Part shown: in pieces, positions 28,325-38,127 of the stretch | Position numbering within the stretch: the stretch's first letter is position 1 | Layout of the letters: each line of letters begins with the position of its first letter | Origin: an uncultured Shewanella sp. | GTDB taxonomy: Bacteria > Pseudomonadota > Gammaproteobacteria > Enterobacterales > Shewanellaceae | Direction: 5' to 3' | NCBI RefSeq assembly: GCF_947497935.1 | Contig: NZ_CANMIO010000001.1 | Location: 248,001-312,000 of the forward strand | DNA: 64,000 nucleotides | The notes under the pieces: generated by a model | Seen by the model: only the letters and a program-made list of their open reading frames with translations | What the model was told of the DNA's origin: nothing | The model's database searches: none | Position numbers and translations under genes: made by a program

Positions 28325-29809
28325 TTATAGATAGCGCCCGATAAGGTGCTTTCTAAAGTGCTCAGGATTGAGCGTCTCACCTGTTGATTGACGCATTAAG
28401 TCGTCGACACTCAATAGGCTACCTTGAGACCAAACATTATCGTTTAACCACCCCATGACACTGGAAAGCTTACCTGAGGCTATAAGGTTTTCTACGCAGC
28501 CGATTTCTTTTTCCATCGCATTTCTAAATTGCGCGGCATACATGGCCCCTAAAGTATAACTTGGGAAGTAACCCAGCTCACCGACCGCCCAGTGTATATC
28601 CTGCATACAGCCATTCTTATAGTCGCCATCAGTATTAATGCCTAAAAGTGACTGCATCTGCGATGACCAGAATTCAGGGAGATCGGCCACGGCAAGCTCT
28701 CCGCTCACCAAAGCTTTCTCTGCCTCGAATCGCAGCAGAATATGGCAAGGATAAGTGACCTCATCGGCATCAACGCGGATCAAACCTGGAGTGACTCGGG
28801 TGTAAATATTAGTCAATTGTTCGTGAGTTAACTGGCTGCCCAATATTGAGCTGAGGTGAGGCTCTATAAGATTAAGAAACGCAGAACCTCGGCCAATTTG
28901 CATCTCACAGAACAGGCTTTGGCTCTCGTGTAGAGCCATCGATCGAGCAAGACCTGCGGGTTGACCGCGCCAAGCAATTGGCAAGCCTTGTTCATATTTT
29001 GCGTGACCCGTTTCATGGACGATCCCCATCAAGCCACTGGTAAAATCGGCTTCATCGTAACGGGTGGTTAAACGCACGTCACTGGCAACACCACCACAGA
29101 AAGGGTGGCTACTGATATCGAGTCGACCATGGTTAAAGTCAAAACCTAAGATATTCATGATCTCACGCCCCAACTTCGCCTGACTTTCAGCGCTGGCGCT
29201 CGGAATGACGAAATTAGCTTCAGATTTTTGCTTATCTTGTACTTGCTGGATAAGTTCTGGCAACCAGTTCTTTAAGTTGCCAAAAATTTGCTCAAGATTG
29301 GCGGTGGTCATTCCCGGCTCGAACTTATCTAGCAGTGCATCATAAGGGCTAACATTTTGCGCCTCGGCGCGAATATTGGCTTCCTCTTTGACTAGGGTCA
29401 TTAGGTTTTCAAGATTCGGCTTAAAACCTTGCCAATCATTATTCTTACGCTGATCTCGCCAAGCTTGTTCACAGCGATAGGCGGCTTTAGTCTTAGCTTC
29501 TACCAATGACCCTGGCACAATGCTGGCCTGCTGGTACTGGTAATCCATCTCAGCGAGATTAGCTTTTTGCTGCTCAGTCAGCGGTAACTCACCAGCCTCG
29601 TTTATTGTCTGCGACAGCATAGGCGTCGTTTTTAGAGAGTGAATATGTTTTGCGAGTTCGGCCATTGCCGCACCTCGCGCTTCACCGCCTCCCATTGGCA
29701 TCATGGTTGCCTGATCCCAATCACCGAGGGCACTGAGGTGTTCGAAGTGGCTAATACTTTGAAAGTGATTAACTAAAGTTTGATAGTGCGGATTGCTGTT
29801 CGCGCTCAT
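28325..29809 (-). CDS. M32 carboxypeptidase (Taq type)
   Basis: A metallo-carboxypeptidase of 494 residues from the ATG at 29809. The M32 zinc site HETGH starts at H265 (GIVHETGHAKYEQGLP). Other family motifs are RITTRY-like VRLTTRYDE, LHESQSLFCE (third zinc ligand region) and the GDYKNGCMQDIHW and YTLGAMYAAQ segments. The frame extends to a GTG at 29851, but the ATG gives the usual family length. It is cytoplasmic and removes C-terminal residues broadly except proline. It appears monocistronic. Confidence 0.92.
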   Translation of the reverse strand: MSANSNPHYQTLVNHFQSISHFEHLSALGDWDQATMMPMGGGEARGAAMAELAKHIHSLKTTPMLSQTINEAGELPLTEQQKANLAEMDYQYQQASIVPGSLVEAKTKAAYRCEQAWRDQRKNNDWQGFKPNLENLMTLVKEEANIRAEAQNVSPYDALLDKFEPGMTTANLEQIFGNLKNWLPELIQQVQDKQKSEANFVIPSASAESQAKLGREIMNILGFDFNHGRLDISSHPFCGGVASDVRLTTRYDEADFTSGLMGIVHETGHAKYEQGLPIAWRGQPAGLARSMALHESQSLFCEMQIGRGSAFLNLIEPHLSSILGSQLTHEQLTNIYTRVTPGLIRVDADEVTYPCHILLRFEAEKALVSGELAVADLPEFWSSQMQSLLGINTDGDYKNGCMQDIHWAVGELGYFPSYTLGAMYAAQFRNAMEKEIGCVENLIASGKLSSVMGWLNDNVWSQGSLLSVDDLMRQSTGETLNPEHFRKHLIGRYL

Positions 29810-29851
29810 AGTGTCTGATTTCAGTCTGATGATTTGTCGATATGCTAGCAC

Positions 29852-30313
29852 ATAAATCGGTATTCAAATGCTAATTTGCTTAGGCTCATTGGGCGGAGAT
29901 TCAAGAGAGTTTAATGTCTTTTTCTGTAAAACATGGCTCACCCTATTCAAGACGATGCTTTTAACATACGAACATAGAGAAATAATTTATTTGGTATGGT
30001 TATTCGATTTTTATGCATTTAAATTCTACCTTAGCCAGTTGTTTTCACTTTAACTACCCAAGTTAAATAGATGAATTTGTTTTGTCTTGCCGCTTTGAAT
30101 TATGGGCTAATACCTTTGAACTATTATTCAGTTGTAAGCGTAATAACATTTGCTTACATGTGTTAATGATTTGTTATCGGTCAAAGCCTGTGCTAGTTTG
30201 ATTTCGTGTTCCGGTTTTTTTAACCAATAAACCACTAAAAAAAAGTTTAAAAAACTAATAATAATCTAGGCTTTGAATTACGGCCTAATATCATGATTTT
30301 GGAGCGAATAAAT
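29852..30313. other. 462-bp promoter region of the subtilase gene
   Basis: This AT-rich region lies between divergent M32 and subtilase genes. It includes an A-rich tract (around 30233-30250) that could serve as an UP element, and two near-identical 23-base repeats listed separately. A 61-codon open frame at 29868-30053 has no ribosome binding site and is not accepted. Confidence 0.5.
30092..30292 (+). repeat. pair of 23-bp direct repeats upstream of the subtilase gene
   Basis: GCTTTGAATTATGGGCTAAT (start 30092) and GCTTTGAATTACGGCCTAAT (start 30270) continue to ATACC and ATATC. They are the same orientation, 178 bases apart, and 20 of 23 positions match. The second ends just before the ribosome binding site. 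They may be regulator sites or a partial promoter duplication. Confidence 0.65.
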
Positions 30314-32140
30314 ATGAGATTAACAAAAGTAGCTACGGCCTTAGTCGCCTTGTCTCTCGGTGTTTCTGCAAGCGCTACGGCCAGCGAAAGATATGTTATT
30401 CAGGTCGATAATAATAAAAAAGGGATTGTAAAAGCCCTGGCTAAAAAAGTGGGTGGTGAGCTAAATTTAGATGGTAATGGATTTATAGCGGCGACCTTCT
30501 CAGGCAAAGACCTTTCGCAAGTTAAAGGTTTACTCAATAACCCACATGTTAAATTAGTCGAAGTGGATCAGCCTCGTTTTCTTATGTCATATAGCGATGA
30601 CGCAGGAAACCCAATGACTCAGCAAGTTACGCCTTATGCTGTTAAGCAGTCGAATGTGACTGATATTGCTTTCAATGCAAACGCCGGTATGAAGGTTTGC
30701 GTTATCGATTCAGGATTAGATAGAAGTAATCAAGATTTTGATTGGAACACTATTAGTGGTGATAACGATAGTGGCACAGGTAATTGGGACGAAAATGGTG
30801 GCCCACATGGTACACACGTAGCGGGTACTGTTGGTGCGGCAGATAATAATGTCGGTGTCGTTGGGATGGCACCTGGCGTCGATATGCATATCATTAAAGT
30901 ATTCAATGCCGATGGTTGGGGTTACTCATCAGATCTTGCCCATGCTGCAAACCTATGTAGTGCAGCTGGCGCTAACATTATTAGCATGAGTTTAGGTGGT
31001 GGTGGCTCTAACTCTACCGAGTCGAATGCTTTTCAGTCATTCAGTGATGCAGGTGGACTCGTCGTCGCAGCAGCTGGTAACGATGGTAATAGCGTACGTT
31101 CATACCCTGCGGGTTACCCTTCGGTGATGATGGTTGGAGCGAATGACGCAACAGATGCTATCGCAGATTTTTCTCAATTCCCAAGTTGTACAACTGGCCG
31201 CGGCAAGAAACAGCGCACCGATACCAGTATTTGTGTTGAGATCGCAGCAGGTGGTGTCGATACTCTGTCGACTTACCCTGCAGGCATGGCGACAGCTTCT
31301 AATATGAGTGTTGATGGTAATCCACTCGCGAGTTCGTCGATGGAGAATGCTGGCTCTGCAAGTGGTAGCACTTACTTTATGGGCACGGCCGAAGCGACGG
31401 ACTCAAATGCCAATGGTAGAGTTTGTGTTATCGACCGTGGTGTAATTTCATTCCATGACAAGGTGCTTAACTGTGAAAACTCAGGTGGTGTCGGCGCGAT
31501 TATTATCAACAATGAGCCGGGGATGCTGTATGGCACCTTAGGTGATACTAACGCGACATCTATTCCATCAGTCGGTGCAACGTTTGAAGACAGAGCGGCA
31601 ATTGTCGCCGCAAGCAGTGCTGATATATCAATCGGTACATCTGATTACGGCTTTATGAGTGGTACTTCAATGGCAACCCCTGCGGTATCGGGTATTGCTG
31701 CACGCGTTTGGTCTAACCACAACCAGTGTACAGGTGAAGAGATCCGAGCGGCATTAAATGCGAGCGCAAGAGACTCTGGCGCAAGCGGCCACGATGTTTA
31801 CTTCGGCCACGGTATTGTTGATGCTGCGGCTGCCAATGCATACCTAACGGCAAACGGTTGTTCTGGCGGTGACGGTGGAGGGGAGCCTGGCACGGGTGAC
31901 GGCCTGACTGTAACCACAAATCACTATAAGCAAAGAGGCGTTAAGGTTGTTGAGCTGAACTTTAGTGGTGCAGCGGGTAGCAGCGTAGATGTATATCGTA
32001 ATGGTACAAAAATTGATACCGCTTCTAGTTCTGCAATTTATACCGATAGCATTACCACTAAAGGTGGCGGAACCTATACCTACAAGGCTTGTGATGCAGG
32101 AACATCAACCTGTAGCGCAGAGGTCAGCGTGACTTTCTAA
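30314..32140 (+). CDS. secreted subtilisin-like serine protease with PA domain
   Basis: An exported S8 protease (608 residues). A signal peptide (to about residue 22, ATA-SER) and a propeptide (inhibitor I9-like, about 23-80) precede the catalytic domain with D132 (CVIDSGLD), H165 (PHGTHVAG) and S452 (SGTSMATP). A protease-associated (PA) domain is inserted before the serine (about 330-430). After a Gly-rich linker (GGDGGGEPGTG) comes an FN3-like C-terminal domain. The frame opens at 30293, but GGAG lies 9 bases before the ATG at 30314, so this start is chosen. It is likely an extracellular peptide-scavenging enzyme. A strong terminator follows. Confidence 0.94.
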   Translation: MRLTKVATALVALSLGVSASATASERYVIQVDNNKKGIVKALAKKVGGELNLDGNGFIAATFSGKDLSQVKGLLNNPHVKLVEVDQPRFLMSYSDDAGNPMTQQVTPYAVKQSNVTDIAFNANAGMKVCVIDSGLDRSNQDFDWNTISGDNDSGTGNWDENGGPHGTHVAGTVGAADNNVGVVGMAPGVDMHIIKVFNADGWGYSSDLAHAANLCSAAGANIISMSLGGGGSNSTESNAFQSFSDAGGLVVAAAGNDGNSVRSYPAGYPSVMMVGANDATDAIADFSQFPSCTTGRGKKQRTDTSICVEIAAGGVDTLSTYPAGMATASNMSVDGNPLASSSMENAGSASGSTYFMGTAEATDSNANGRVCVIDRGVISFHDKVLNCENSGGVGAIIINNEPGMLYGTLGDTNATSIPSVGATFEDRAAIVAASSADISIGTSDYGFMSGTSMATPAVSGIAARVWSNHNQCTGEEIRAALNASARDSGASGHDVYFGHGIVDAAAANAYLTANGCSGGDGGGEPGTGDGLTVTTNHYKQRGVKVVELNFSGAAGSSVDVYRNGTKIDTASSSAIYTDSITTKGGGTYTYKACDAGTSTCSAEVSVTF

Positions 32141-32155
32141 ATCTTTGTTCTTAAT

Positions 32156-32184
32156 AAAAAGGCCTGCAGAAGCAGGCCTTTTTT
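32156..32184 (+). terminator. terminator of the subtilase gene
   Basis: GGCCTGC (32161-32167) and GCAGGCC (32172-32178) form a stem with a 4-base loop, preceded by an A-run and followed by six T. It also works in the opposite direction for the convergent gene. Confidence 0.88.
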
Positions 32185-32229
32185 ATGTTTGAGCTATTGT
32201 AAAAGTTTAGATGAACCGAGACTCGAAAC

Positions 32230-32868
32230 CTAAAGCGGTTGCAGTATCGTTAGTGCTGGCTGTATGTTCTTAGGCCACACTTGATAAGCTTTATGGTGTT
32301 TAATCAAAGAGCTCTTCTTATTACCAGGGCTTAATAGCAAATTGTGGCGATAAGCGATTTTAGCAAACTCAGTTTCATCGGCACGCACATATAAGGTGAT
32401 AGGCTTAATAATCTCATCACCATCAATACGTTGACTAAACTGCTCATCAGAAATCACTAGGCTATTACAGCCATCGCTATCGAGCTTTAGCTTCTTAGTC
32501 ACCTCTTCATCGGTGATGACTATCCACTCTTGGCCTTCAAGCTCAGTTAGCATGGCATTAAGCGATTGACCTAAGCCTGTTTGCTTGTCGCTAATATAGC
32601 TATATTGCGCCTTAATCTTCTCTAAAAGGGTTTTAAGCTCAGCGCCAGCGCCCATGCTGCGTCCCTGACGGATCCACAAGGTTAAGTCATCGGCGACTAA
32701 TTTTGAAAAGGTGCGTTGTTTTAATGCGGTGACCATCCAGCTGCAAAGGAAGTGACTCTCAGCCGCTGGTGTTCTTACGCTGCTACTCTTAGCACTTGCT
32801 TCTGCAAGTGCATCGAGTCCCGCAATGGCGAACGCTAAAACAGCTTGGTTATAGGTGATATCTGACAT
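32230..32868 (-). CDS. DUF2913-like protein
   Basis: A 212-residue soluble protein from the ATG at 32868 (MSDITYNQAVL); the frame opens further upstream at 32907. GGAG lies 7 bases before the chosen ATG. The sequence (LCSWMVTALKQRTFSKLVADDLTLWIRQGR, LYVRADETEFAKIA) resembles the DUF2913 family as remembered; this is tentative. No signal peptide, membrane segment or catalytic motif is visible. The function is unknown. It is convergent with the subtilase gene. Confidence 0.6.
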   Translation of the reverse strand: MSDITYNQAVLAFAIAGLDALAEASAKSSSVRTPAAESHFLCSWMVTALKQRTFSKLVADDLTLWIRQGRSMGAGAELKTLLEKIKAQYSYISDKQTGLGQSLNAMLTELEGQEWIVITDEEVTKKLKLDSDGCNSLVISDEQFSQRIDGDEIIKPITLYVRADETEFAKIAYRHNLLLSPGNKKSSLIKHHKAYQVWPKNIQPALTILQPL

Positions 32869-33019
32869 GAATTCTCCGCCGTGTTGAATTGATAAAAGAG
32901 ACGGCAAGGGGATTATACCTAATGGTGTAGTAAGTACGAAATTAACTTATCACTGATTGGTATTGCTCAACTTAAAGTGCCGAACTAAAGGTGTGCTCGC
33001 GAAATCACCGATAAGACTA

Positions 33020-33045
33020 AAAAAGGCACCAAATGGTGCCCTTTT
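33020..33045. terminator. bidirectional terminator after the RhlE-like helicase gene
   Basis: GGCACC (33025-33030) and GGTGCC (33035-33040) flank AAAT, with A-run and T-run on either side. It follows the minus-strand helicase stop and can act in both directions. Confidence 0.82.
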
Positions 33046-33078
33046 TGTTCATAAAATAATTCGGTGTCCGTACAGCGA

Positions 33079-34377
33079 TTATTTTATCTTCTTAATTTTT
33101 GCTGGTGATGAGTTTTTCACTTTTACGCGGCGGCCTTGCATGTTTTTCTCTGCAATCACCTGAGCGCCAGCATTGTCTACACGCTGCTGTTTCTTAGCAA
33201 AGCTACGACGGCTCTGTAATTGTTTGATAAGTAGATCGCGGCTACCGACTTCATATCCAGGAATACTGATCCGGCGAAGCTTCTGACCGATTAACTTCTC
33301 GATGTCAGCCAGAGTTCGCTCTTCTTCGCGGCTAACAAAAGAGATGGCTACGCCAGACTTACCTGCGCGGCCTGTACGGCCAATACGGTGAACATAGTCT
33401 TCAGCTAGGAAAGGTAAGTCGTAGTTCACTACGTACTCTAAGCCTTGAATGTCTAGACCACGTGCAGCAACTTCGGTCGCCACTAATACGCGCATCTTAC
33501 CTTCTTTAAACTCACGCAGTGCACGGCGACGGCTACCTTGTGCCTTTTCGCCATGAACAACGGCAGTTGGAATACCATCTAGGTTTAGTTCTTTTTCAAG
33601 CTTGTCTGCAGCATCACGAGTGGCAGTAAATACTAGCACTTGTTGCCAGTTCTTCTTGCCGATCAGCTCAGATAATAGTTCGCGCTTACGGCGCTGCTCT
33701 ACCGGGTAAACCACTTGGCTTACCGTAATCGCAGTGGTGTTTTGCTTATCGGCAGCAATCACGTTTGGTTTAACCATCATCTCGTTAGCAAGTTGCTTAA
33801 CGGCTGAAGAGAAGGTTGCCGAGAACAATAGGTTTTGACGCTTCTTATTGACTGCCTGCAGAATTTTTTGGATATCGGCGCTAAAGCCCATATCTAGCAT
33901 ACGGTCAGCTTCATCTAGGACTAAAAAGTCTACGTTAGACAGGCTTAAGTTACAGGCAACAATATGCTCAAGTAGGCGACCCGGTGTAGCGATGATGATG
34001 TCAGCGCCGCGCTTTAGCTTAGTGGCCTGACTATCCATCTTCACGCCGCCATAAACAGTGACAACCTTCATATCAAGATATTTAGCGTAGTCATTGATGT
34101 TGTCAGCAATCTGAGCGGCCAGTTCACGAGTCGGCGTTAAGATTAATGCGCGTGCATTTGAACGGCCCGTGGTGCTTGGGTTATCTAACATTTTTTGCAA
34201 GATTGGTAATGCAAAAGCGGCAGTCTTACCTGTACCTGTTTGGGCACTAGCAAGTACATCTTGACCGCGACGAACGGCTGGGATTGCTTGCTGCTGAATT
34301 GGTGTCATTTTTTCATAACCACATTCAGAGATTGCACGCAAAATCTCAGGAGCAAAACTAAAAGATTCAAATCTCAT
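33079..34377 (-). CDS. RhlE-like DEAD-box RNA helicase
   Basis: A 432-residue ATP-dependent RNA helicase. Motifs: Q-motif GYEKMTPIQQQAIPA, motif I AQTGTGKT, Ia PTRELAAQI, GG in VYGGVKM, II DEAD, III SAT, V ATEVAARGLDI, VI HRIGRTGRAG. The C-terminal extension is basic (RRVKVKNSSPAKIKKIK), consistent with RNA binding. It is closer to RhlE than the other helicase in this window (11488-12723). Likely roles are ribosome assembly or RNA decay at low temperature. A Shine-Dalgarno sequence (AGGA) is about 11 bases before the ATG, which is far. Confidence 0.93.
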   Translation of the reverse strand: MRFESFSFAPEILRAISECGYEKMTPIQQQAIPAVRRGQDVLASAQTGTGKTAAFALPILQKMLDNPSTTGRSNARALILTPTRELAAQIADNINDYAKYLDMKVVTVYGGVKMDSQATKLKRGADIIIATPGRLLEHIVACNLSLSNVDFLVLDEADRMLDMGFSADIQKILQAVNKKRQNLLFSATFSSAVKQLANEMMVKPNVIAADKQNTTAITVSQVVYPVEQRRKRELLSELIGKKNWQQVLVFTATRDAADKLEKELNLDGIPTAVVHGEKAQGSRRRALREFKEGKMRVLVATEVAARGLDIQGLEYVVNYDLPFLAEDYVHRIGRTGRAGKSGVAISFVSREEERTLADIEKLIGQKLRRISIPGYEVGSRDLLIKQLQSRRSFAKKQQRVDNAGAQVIAEKNMQGRRVKVKNSSPAKIKKIK

Positions 34378-34538
34378 GATTGAGGAGTCCTATGTTCAAC
34401 AATTCAATTGCTAACAGGTAAAGCTAGCATTTTTCTATACCATTAAAATGGCGGTGGCGGAGTATAGCAAACTTTTATACTGACTGGTATTAGATTAAAA
34501 CCTGCACTTTTTAGTTACAGCTCCCTAGGGAGCAACAT

Positions 34539-34567
34539 AAAAAGCAGCGCCTAAACGCTGCTTTTTT
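34539..34567. terminator. terminator of the M24B aminopeptidase gene
   Basis: AAAAAGCAGCG (34539-34549) and CGCTGCTTTTT (34556-34566) form a stem with a 6-base loop and T-runs on both strands. It lies just past the stop of the minus-strand peptidase. Confidence 0.85.
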
Positions 34568-34588
34568 TATCTGTTCACAATAAAATGC

Positions 34589-36376
34589 TTAAATTGCTGC
34601 GGTGACCTTGTTTAGCCAGTCTAAGTCTTCAGCTTGCATAAACGGTGTTAGCTTATCTTTAACTTGCTGATGATATTGGTTAAACCAGTTAACTTCAGAC
34701 TCAGTTAGATACTGCTTGTCGATTAAGCGCGAGTCCATCGGAATGAAAGTTAATGCTTCAAACTCCAGCATTTCACGCTCGATATTGGCAAGTGCAGCAC
34801 AAGGACGCACGGCAATTAAGTTTTCTAAACGAATGCCAAATTCATCTGCGCGGTAGTATCCCGGCTCATTTGATAACACCATCCCTTCGAGAAGAGCAAC
34901 GTTTGAACGCCCCTTCGCAATACCTTGTGGGCCTTCATGCACACTTAAGTAGTGGCCAACACCGTGACCAGTGCCATGGTCAAAGTCAAAACCGTGTTGC
35001 CATAGGTATTGGCGGGCAAACGAGTCAAGCTGCATGCCGCTGGTGCCTTTAGGGAACTTAGCCTGATCAATCGCGATATGGCCTTTGAGTACTAAAGTCA
35101 CCATCTTTCTCTGCTCGTCGGTGACATCACCAATGGCAATCGTACGAGTGACATCTGTGGTGCCATCTAAATACTGGGCGCCAGAGTCGACGAGGTAGAT
35201 GCTGTTCATCTGCATCTGTGCTGGCGTGCCATTATTATGATTGTAATGACACATGGCGGCATTGGCGCCGGTGGCTGAAATAGTATCGAAGCTCGGCTCT
35301 TGATATAGAGGGTCGATTAAGCGGAAGCTTTCTAGTTTATCTGCTAGCAGAGCTTCATCATAAAGACGGTTGGCTGCCACTTCACGGTCTAACCAGGCTA
35401 GGAAGCGGCTCACCGCGACACCATCACGAATATGACAGGCCTTCATGCCTGCAAGCTCTGCGGCATTCTTCTGTGCTTTAGGTAAAGCGACAGGATCGTT
35501 ACCGGGAATTAATTGTGCCCCAGCTGCTTTCGCTGTCAATTGCAGCCAGGCGTTACAGCTCTCTGGGCTTGCCAATACCTTAGTGCCTTCGAGTGTTGCC
35601 AATTCAGCTGCTAACTCAGCTTCATGTTTAAAGCTAACGCCTTGACCAACGTGAGCCTGAATGTTATCTGGCAGCTTGTTGATATCGGTAAATAGCTGCA
35701 TATCACCATTGGCATGCAGTAGCGCCGTGCCTAAAACGACAGGAAGACAGGGGATGTCTTTACCCCGAATATTGAGTAGCCAGCAGAAAGAGTCGAGTGC
35801 CGAGATGATGGCGACATCGGCGCCCTGTTTTTTGATCTCAGCGCCTATGGTTTGGCGTTTTTCAAGGCTGCTTCGCCCTGCGCTTTGCTCGCTAAATAGC
35901 ATCACTGGCGCAGAGGCTGGAGACGGTCGGTCGCTCCAATTGAGATCAATGGGGTTTTGCTCAACTTGTGTTAACTTGATTTGCGCCTTAGCAAGTTCGC
36001 TATGGGTTTGCTCAAACCAAGCCAATGTATGCAAACGGGCATCAAAGCCCACTTGAGCATTTTCGCCAAGTTGGTCGATTAACCACTGGGCCTGAGGCGT
36101 ATCGTGTAGGCTTAGGAATTCAAATAAGTTTGCATCTAGCTGCTGACGGACCTGCACGGTATAGCGGCCATCGACAAAGATAGCGGCGCGAGCCTTAAGG
36201 ACGATAATCACCCCCGCAGAACCGGTGAATCCACTGGCCCATAACATACGTTCATTATGCTCTGGTACGTATTCGCCTAAGTACTCATCGGCACGAGGAA
36301 TGATAAAGGCATCGAGGTTGGATTTCGCCATTTCTGTGCGAATGGCATCGAGGCGTGCTGCAATTGTATTTGACAT
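34589..36376 (-). CDS. Xaa-Pro aminopeptidase, M24B
   Basis: A 595-residue peptidase with two creatinase/prolidase N-terminal domains (about 1-130 and 155-310) followed by the pita-bread catalytic domain. The dinuclear metal site includes the DSGAQY and DVTRT region, FDHGTGHGVGHYLSVHEG, and E residues in LSNEPGYY and RLENL. The length and the N-terminal repeat match the XPNPEP1-like bacterial family rather than E. coli PepP. It cleaves N-terminal residues before proline in the cytoplasm. GGAG lies 5 bases before the ATG. Confidence 0.93.
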   Translation of the reverse strand: MSNTIAARLDAIRTEMAKSNLDAFIIPRADEYLGEYVPEHNERMLWASGFTGSAGVIIVLKARAAIFVDGRYTVQVRQQLDANLFEFLSLHDTPQAQWLIDQLGENAQVGFDARLHTLAWFEQTHSELAKAQIKLTQVEQNPIDLNWSDRPSPASAPVMLFSEQSAGRSSLEKRQTIGAEIKKQGADVAIISALDSFCWLLNIRGKDIPCLPVVLGTALLHANGDMQLFTDINKLPDNIQAHVGQGVSFKHEAELAAELATLEGTKVLASPESCNAWLQLTAKAAGAQLIPGNDPVALPKAQKNAAELAGMKACHIRDGVAVSRFLAWLDREVAANRLYDEALLADKLESFRLIDPLYQEPSFDTISATGANAAMCHYNHNNGTPAQMQMNSIYLVDSGAQYLDGTTDVTRTIAIGDVTDEQRKMVTLVLKGHIAIDQAKFPKGTSGMQLDSFARQYLWQHGFDFDHGTGHGVGHYLSVHEGPQGIAKGRSNVALLEGMVLSNEPGYYRADEFGIRLENLIAVRPCAALANIEREMLEFEALTFIPMDSRLIDKQYLTESEVNWFNQYHQQVKDKLTPFMQAEDLDWLNKVTAAI

Positions 36377-36625
36377 TCAAACTCCATTATCAGCGCTAAA
36401 GCGAGTCTTTTACTGGGCTAGAGGCTGTTTATTTTTGTACGAATTTAGCGCGGAGAGTACCACAAAGGACTATTGCTTGGGAGGGGAAGGAAGGGATATT
36501 TGTAGCGATATAGGTGTGAAGCAAATTGGACGAATGATTTATAAAGCGACGTTCGCCTGCCACTATGGCTGTAGATAATATATGGTTAAACAAGATAAAA
36601 ACTGCGATAAGGAAGCGCGAATCAT

Positions 36626-37813
36626 ATGCCATTTAATGTTTGGGTATTAACCCTAGCACAAGCGTTTGCCATGAGCGCCACCCCTATGATGATGTTACTC
36701 GGTGGTTTGATTGGCGCCGAAATAGCTCCATCGCCTGAGTTAGCAACTCTGCCGATAGCTTCTATGGTTGTAGGACTTGCCTTGTCGGTGCTGCCCGTGT
36801 CTAGGTTGATGCAGCGCTTTGGGCGCAAGCCTGTGTTTGTTGGCGGAGCGCTGCTGGCAGCAAGTTCAGGGCTTGTTGCTTCACTGGCAACGTCACAGCA
36901 AAGCTTCATCTTATTTTGTTTTAGTGGTGCGATGCTAGGTTCTGCTGGAGCTGTAGTACAACAATATCGCTTTGCGGCAATGGAGTCGGTAAGCGAGGAC
37001 TTAGTGGCAAAGGCCGCCTCTAGAGTTTTGCTCGGTGGGCTCGCGGCGGCTGTTATCGGGCCTGAATTAGCCGTTTTGGGCAGTAAGCTCTGGCAACAAG
37101 CATATGTTGGGGCTTTTTTGTTTCTGACGCTAGTGAGTCTTATTGCGGCGGTGATTTTGAGCTTTTATCGCGAGCCGAAACTTGAAACAAGCAGTGACTC
37201 TCAGCAGGTGAAAAATAATGCCCGTTCTTTGGCTGAGATCTTAACTCAACCACAACTTTGGGTGGCAATTGCGGGAGCGACCTTAGGCTACGCCATGATG
37301 AGCTTTGTGATGACAGCAACGCCGCTGCATATGCATCACGTCGAACATCACTCGCTGGCTGACACTAAATGGGTGATCCAAAGCCATATTATTGCCATGT
37401 ATTTGCCCTCTTTATTTAGTGGTGTTCTTGTGGCTCGACTCGGCGTTTCCAAAATGATGCTACTAGGGCTGCTGGCTTACCTTATCACCATCATCACGGC
37501 GATTATGGGGCGAGATTTACTTAACTACTGGGCCGCTTTGGTATTACTTGGAATTGGTTGGAATTTTCTGTTTGTGGCAGGTACAGCTTTGCTGCCTCGC
37601 TGTTATGAAAAGAGTGAACGCTATAAGGTGCAGTCATTTAATGACAGCTTTATTTTTAGCGCCCAAGCTATTGCGTCCTTGAGTGCGGGGTGGGTGATCC
37701 ATCTGCTAGGCTGGCATGTTTTACTGCTAAGCTGCTTGCCTCTGATTGCGGCACAAGTACTGCTTATTTCATGGTGGAAATGGAGCAGAACCAAAGCATT
37801 GTCAAACCTTTAA
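36626..37813 (+). CDS. MFS transporter
   Basis: A 395-residue integral membrane protein of the major facilitator superfamily with about 12 hydrophobic segments. The MFS loop 2-3 signature is visible as SRLMQRFGRKPVFVGG (about 59-74), and a central loop separates two six-helix halves. It belongs to drug/metabolite:H+ antiporter-like proteins by general appearance; the substrate cannot be read. It is flanked by two M24 peptidase genes, the upstream one divergent and the downstream one on the same strand. Confidence 0.87.
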   Translation: MPFNVWVLTLAQAFAMSATPMMMLLGGLIGAEIAPSPELATLPIASMVVGLALSVLPVSRLMQRFGRKPVFVGGALLAASSGLVASLATSQQSFILFCFSGAMLGSAGAVVQQYRFAAMESVSEDLVAKAASRVLLGGLAAAVIGPELAVLGSKLWQQAYVGAFLFLTLVSLIAAVILSFYREPKLETSSDSQQVKNNARSLAEILTQPQLWVAIAGATLGYAMMSFVMTATPLHMHHVEHHSLADTKWVIQSHIIAMYLPSLFSGVLVARLGVSKMMLLGLLAYLITIITAIMGRDLLNYWAALVLLGIGWNFLFVAGTALLPRCYEKSERYKVQSFNDSFIFSAQAIASLSAGWVIHLLGWHVLLLSCLPLIAAQVLLISWWKWSRTKALSNL

Positions 37814-38127
37814 ACGTTAAATTGAGAGCTAATAGTTGTTGGATTATCTTATTGAATACAGCTAGTCGTTTAAGCTTTTTAAATGCTGAATATTGATTGG
37901 AAATGAAGAGGTGTTAAATCACGAGAATGAGCGTCAGCTTTGCTGTGATCGCATCAGTAATTATTTGCATTTTCACTGATTGTTACTGACGTTTTGTATA
38001 TTTTATGCTAGAAAGTGGGTCATATAAGTGTGCCATTGTGATTGAGTCAAGAGATAGAGCCTTGTTTGATACCGATAGGTATTAGGCTCTTCTAGGTTTA
38101 AAATTATTAAAAGTGAAGGGTAAGCAT
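37814..38127 (+). other. 314-bp region upstream of the M24 peptidase gene
   Basis: It contains a hairpin (AGAGCCT at 38056-38062, AGGCTCT at 38084-38090) enclosing ATACC-GATA-GGTAT (38069-38082). This is 38 bases before the start codon and may be a structured leader or part of a dispersed short repeat. Nothing else was recognised. Confidence 0.5.

Noticed and set aside
29868..30053. 61-codon frame upstream of the subtilase gene
   Set aside because: No ribosome binding site and AT-driven composition; part of the promoter region.
36225..36578. 117-codon plus-strand frame over the start of the M24B gene
   Set aside because: Mostly antisense to a well-supported peptidase gene, no family resemblance.
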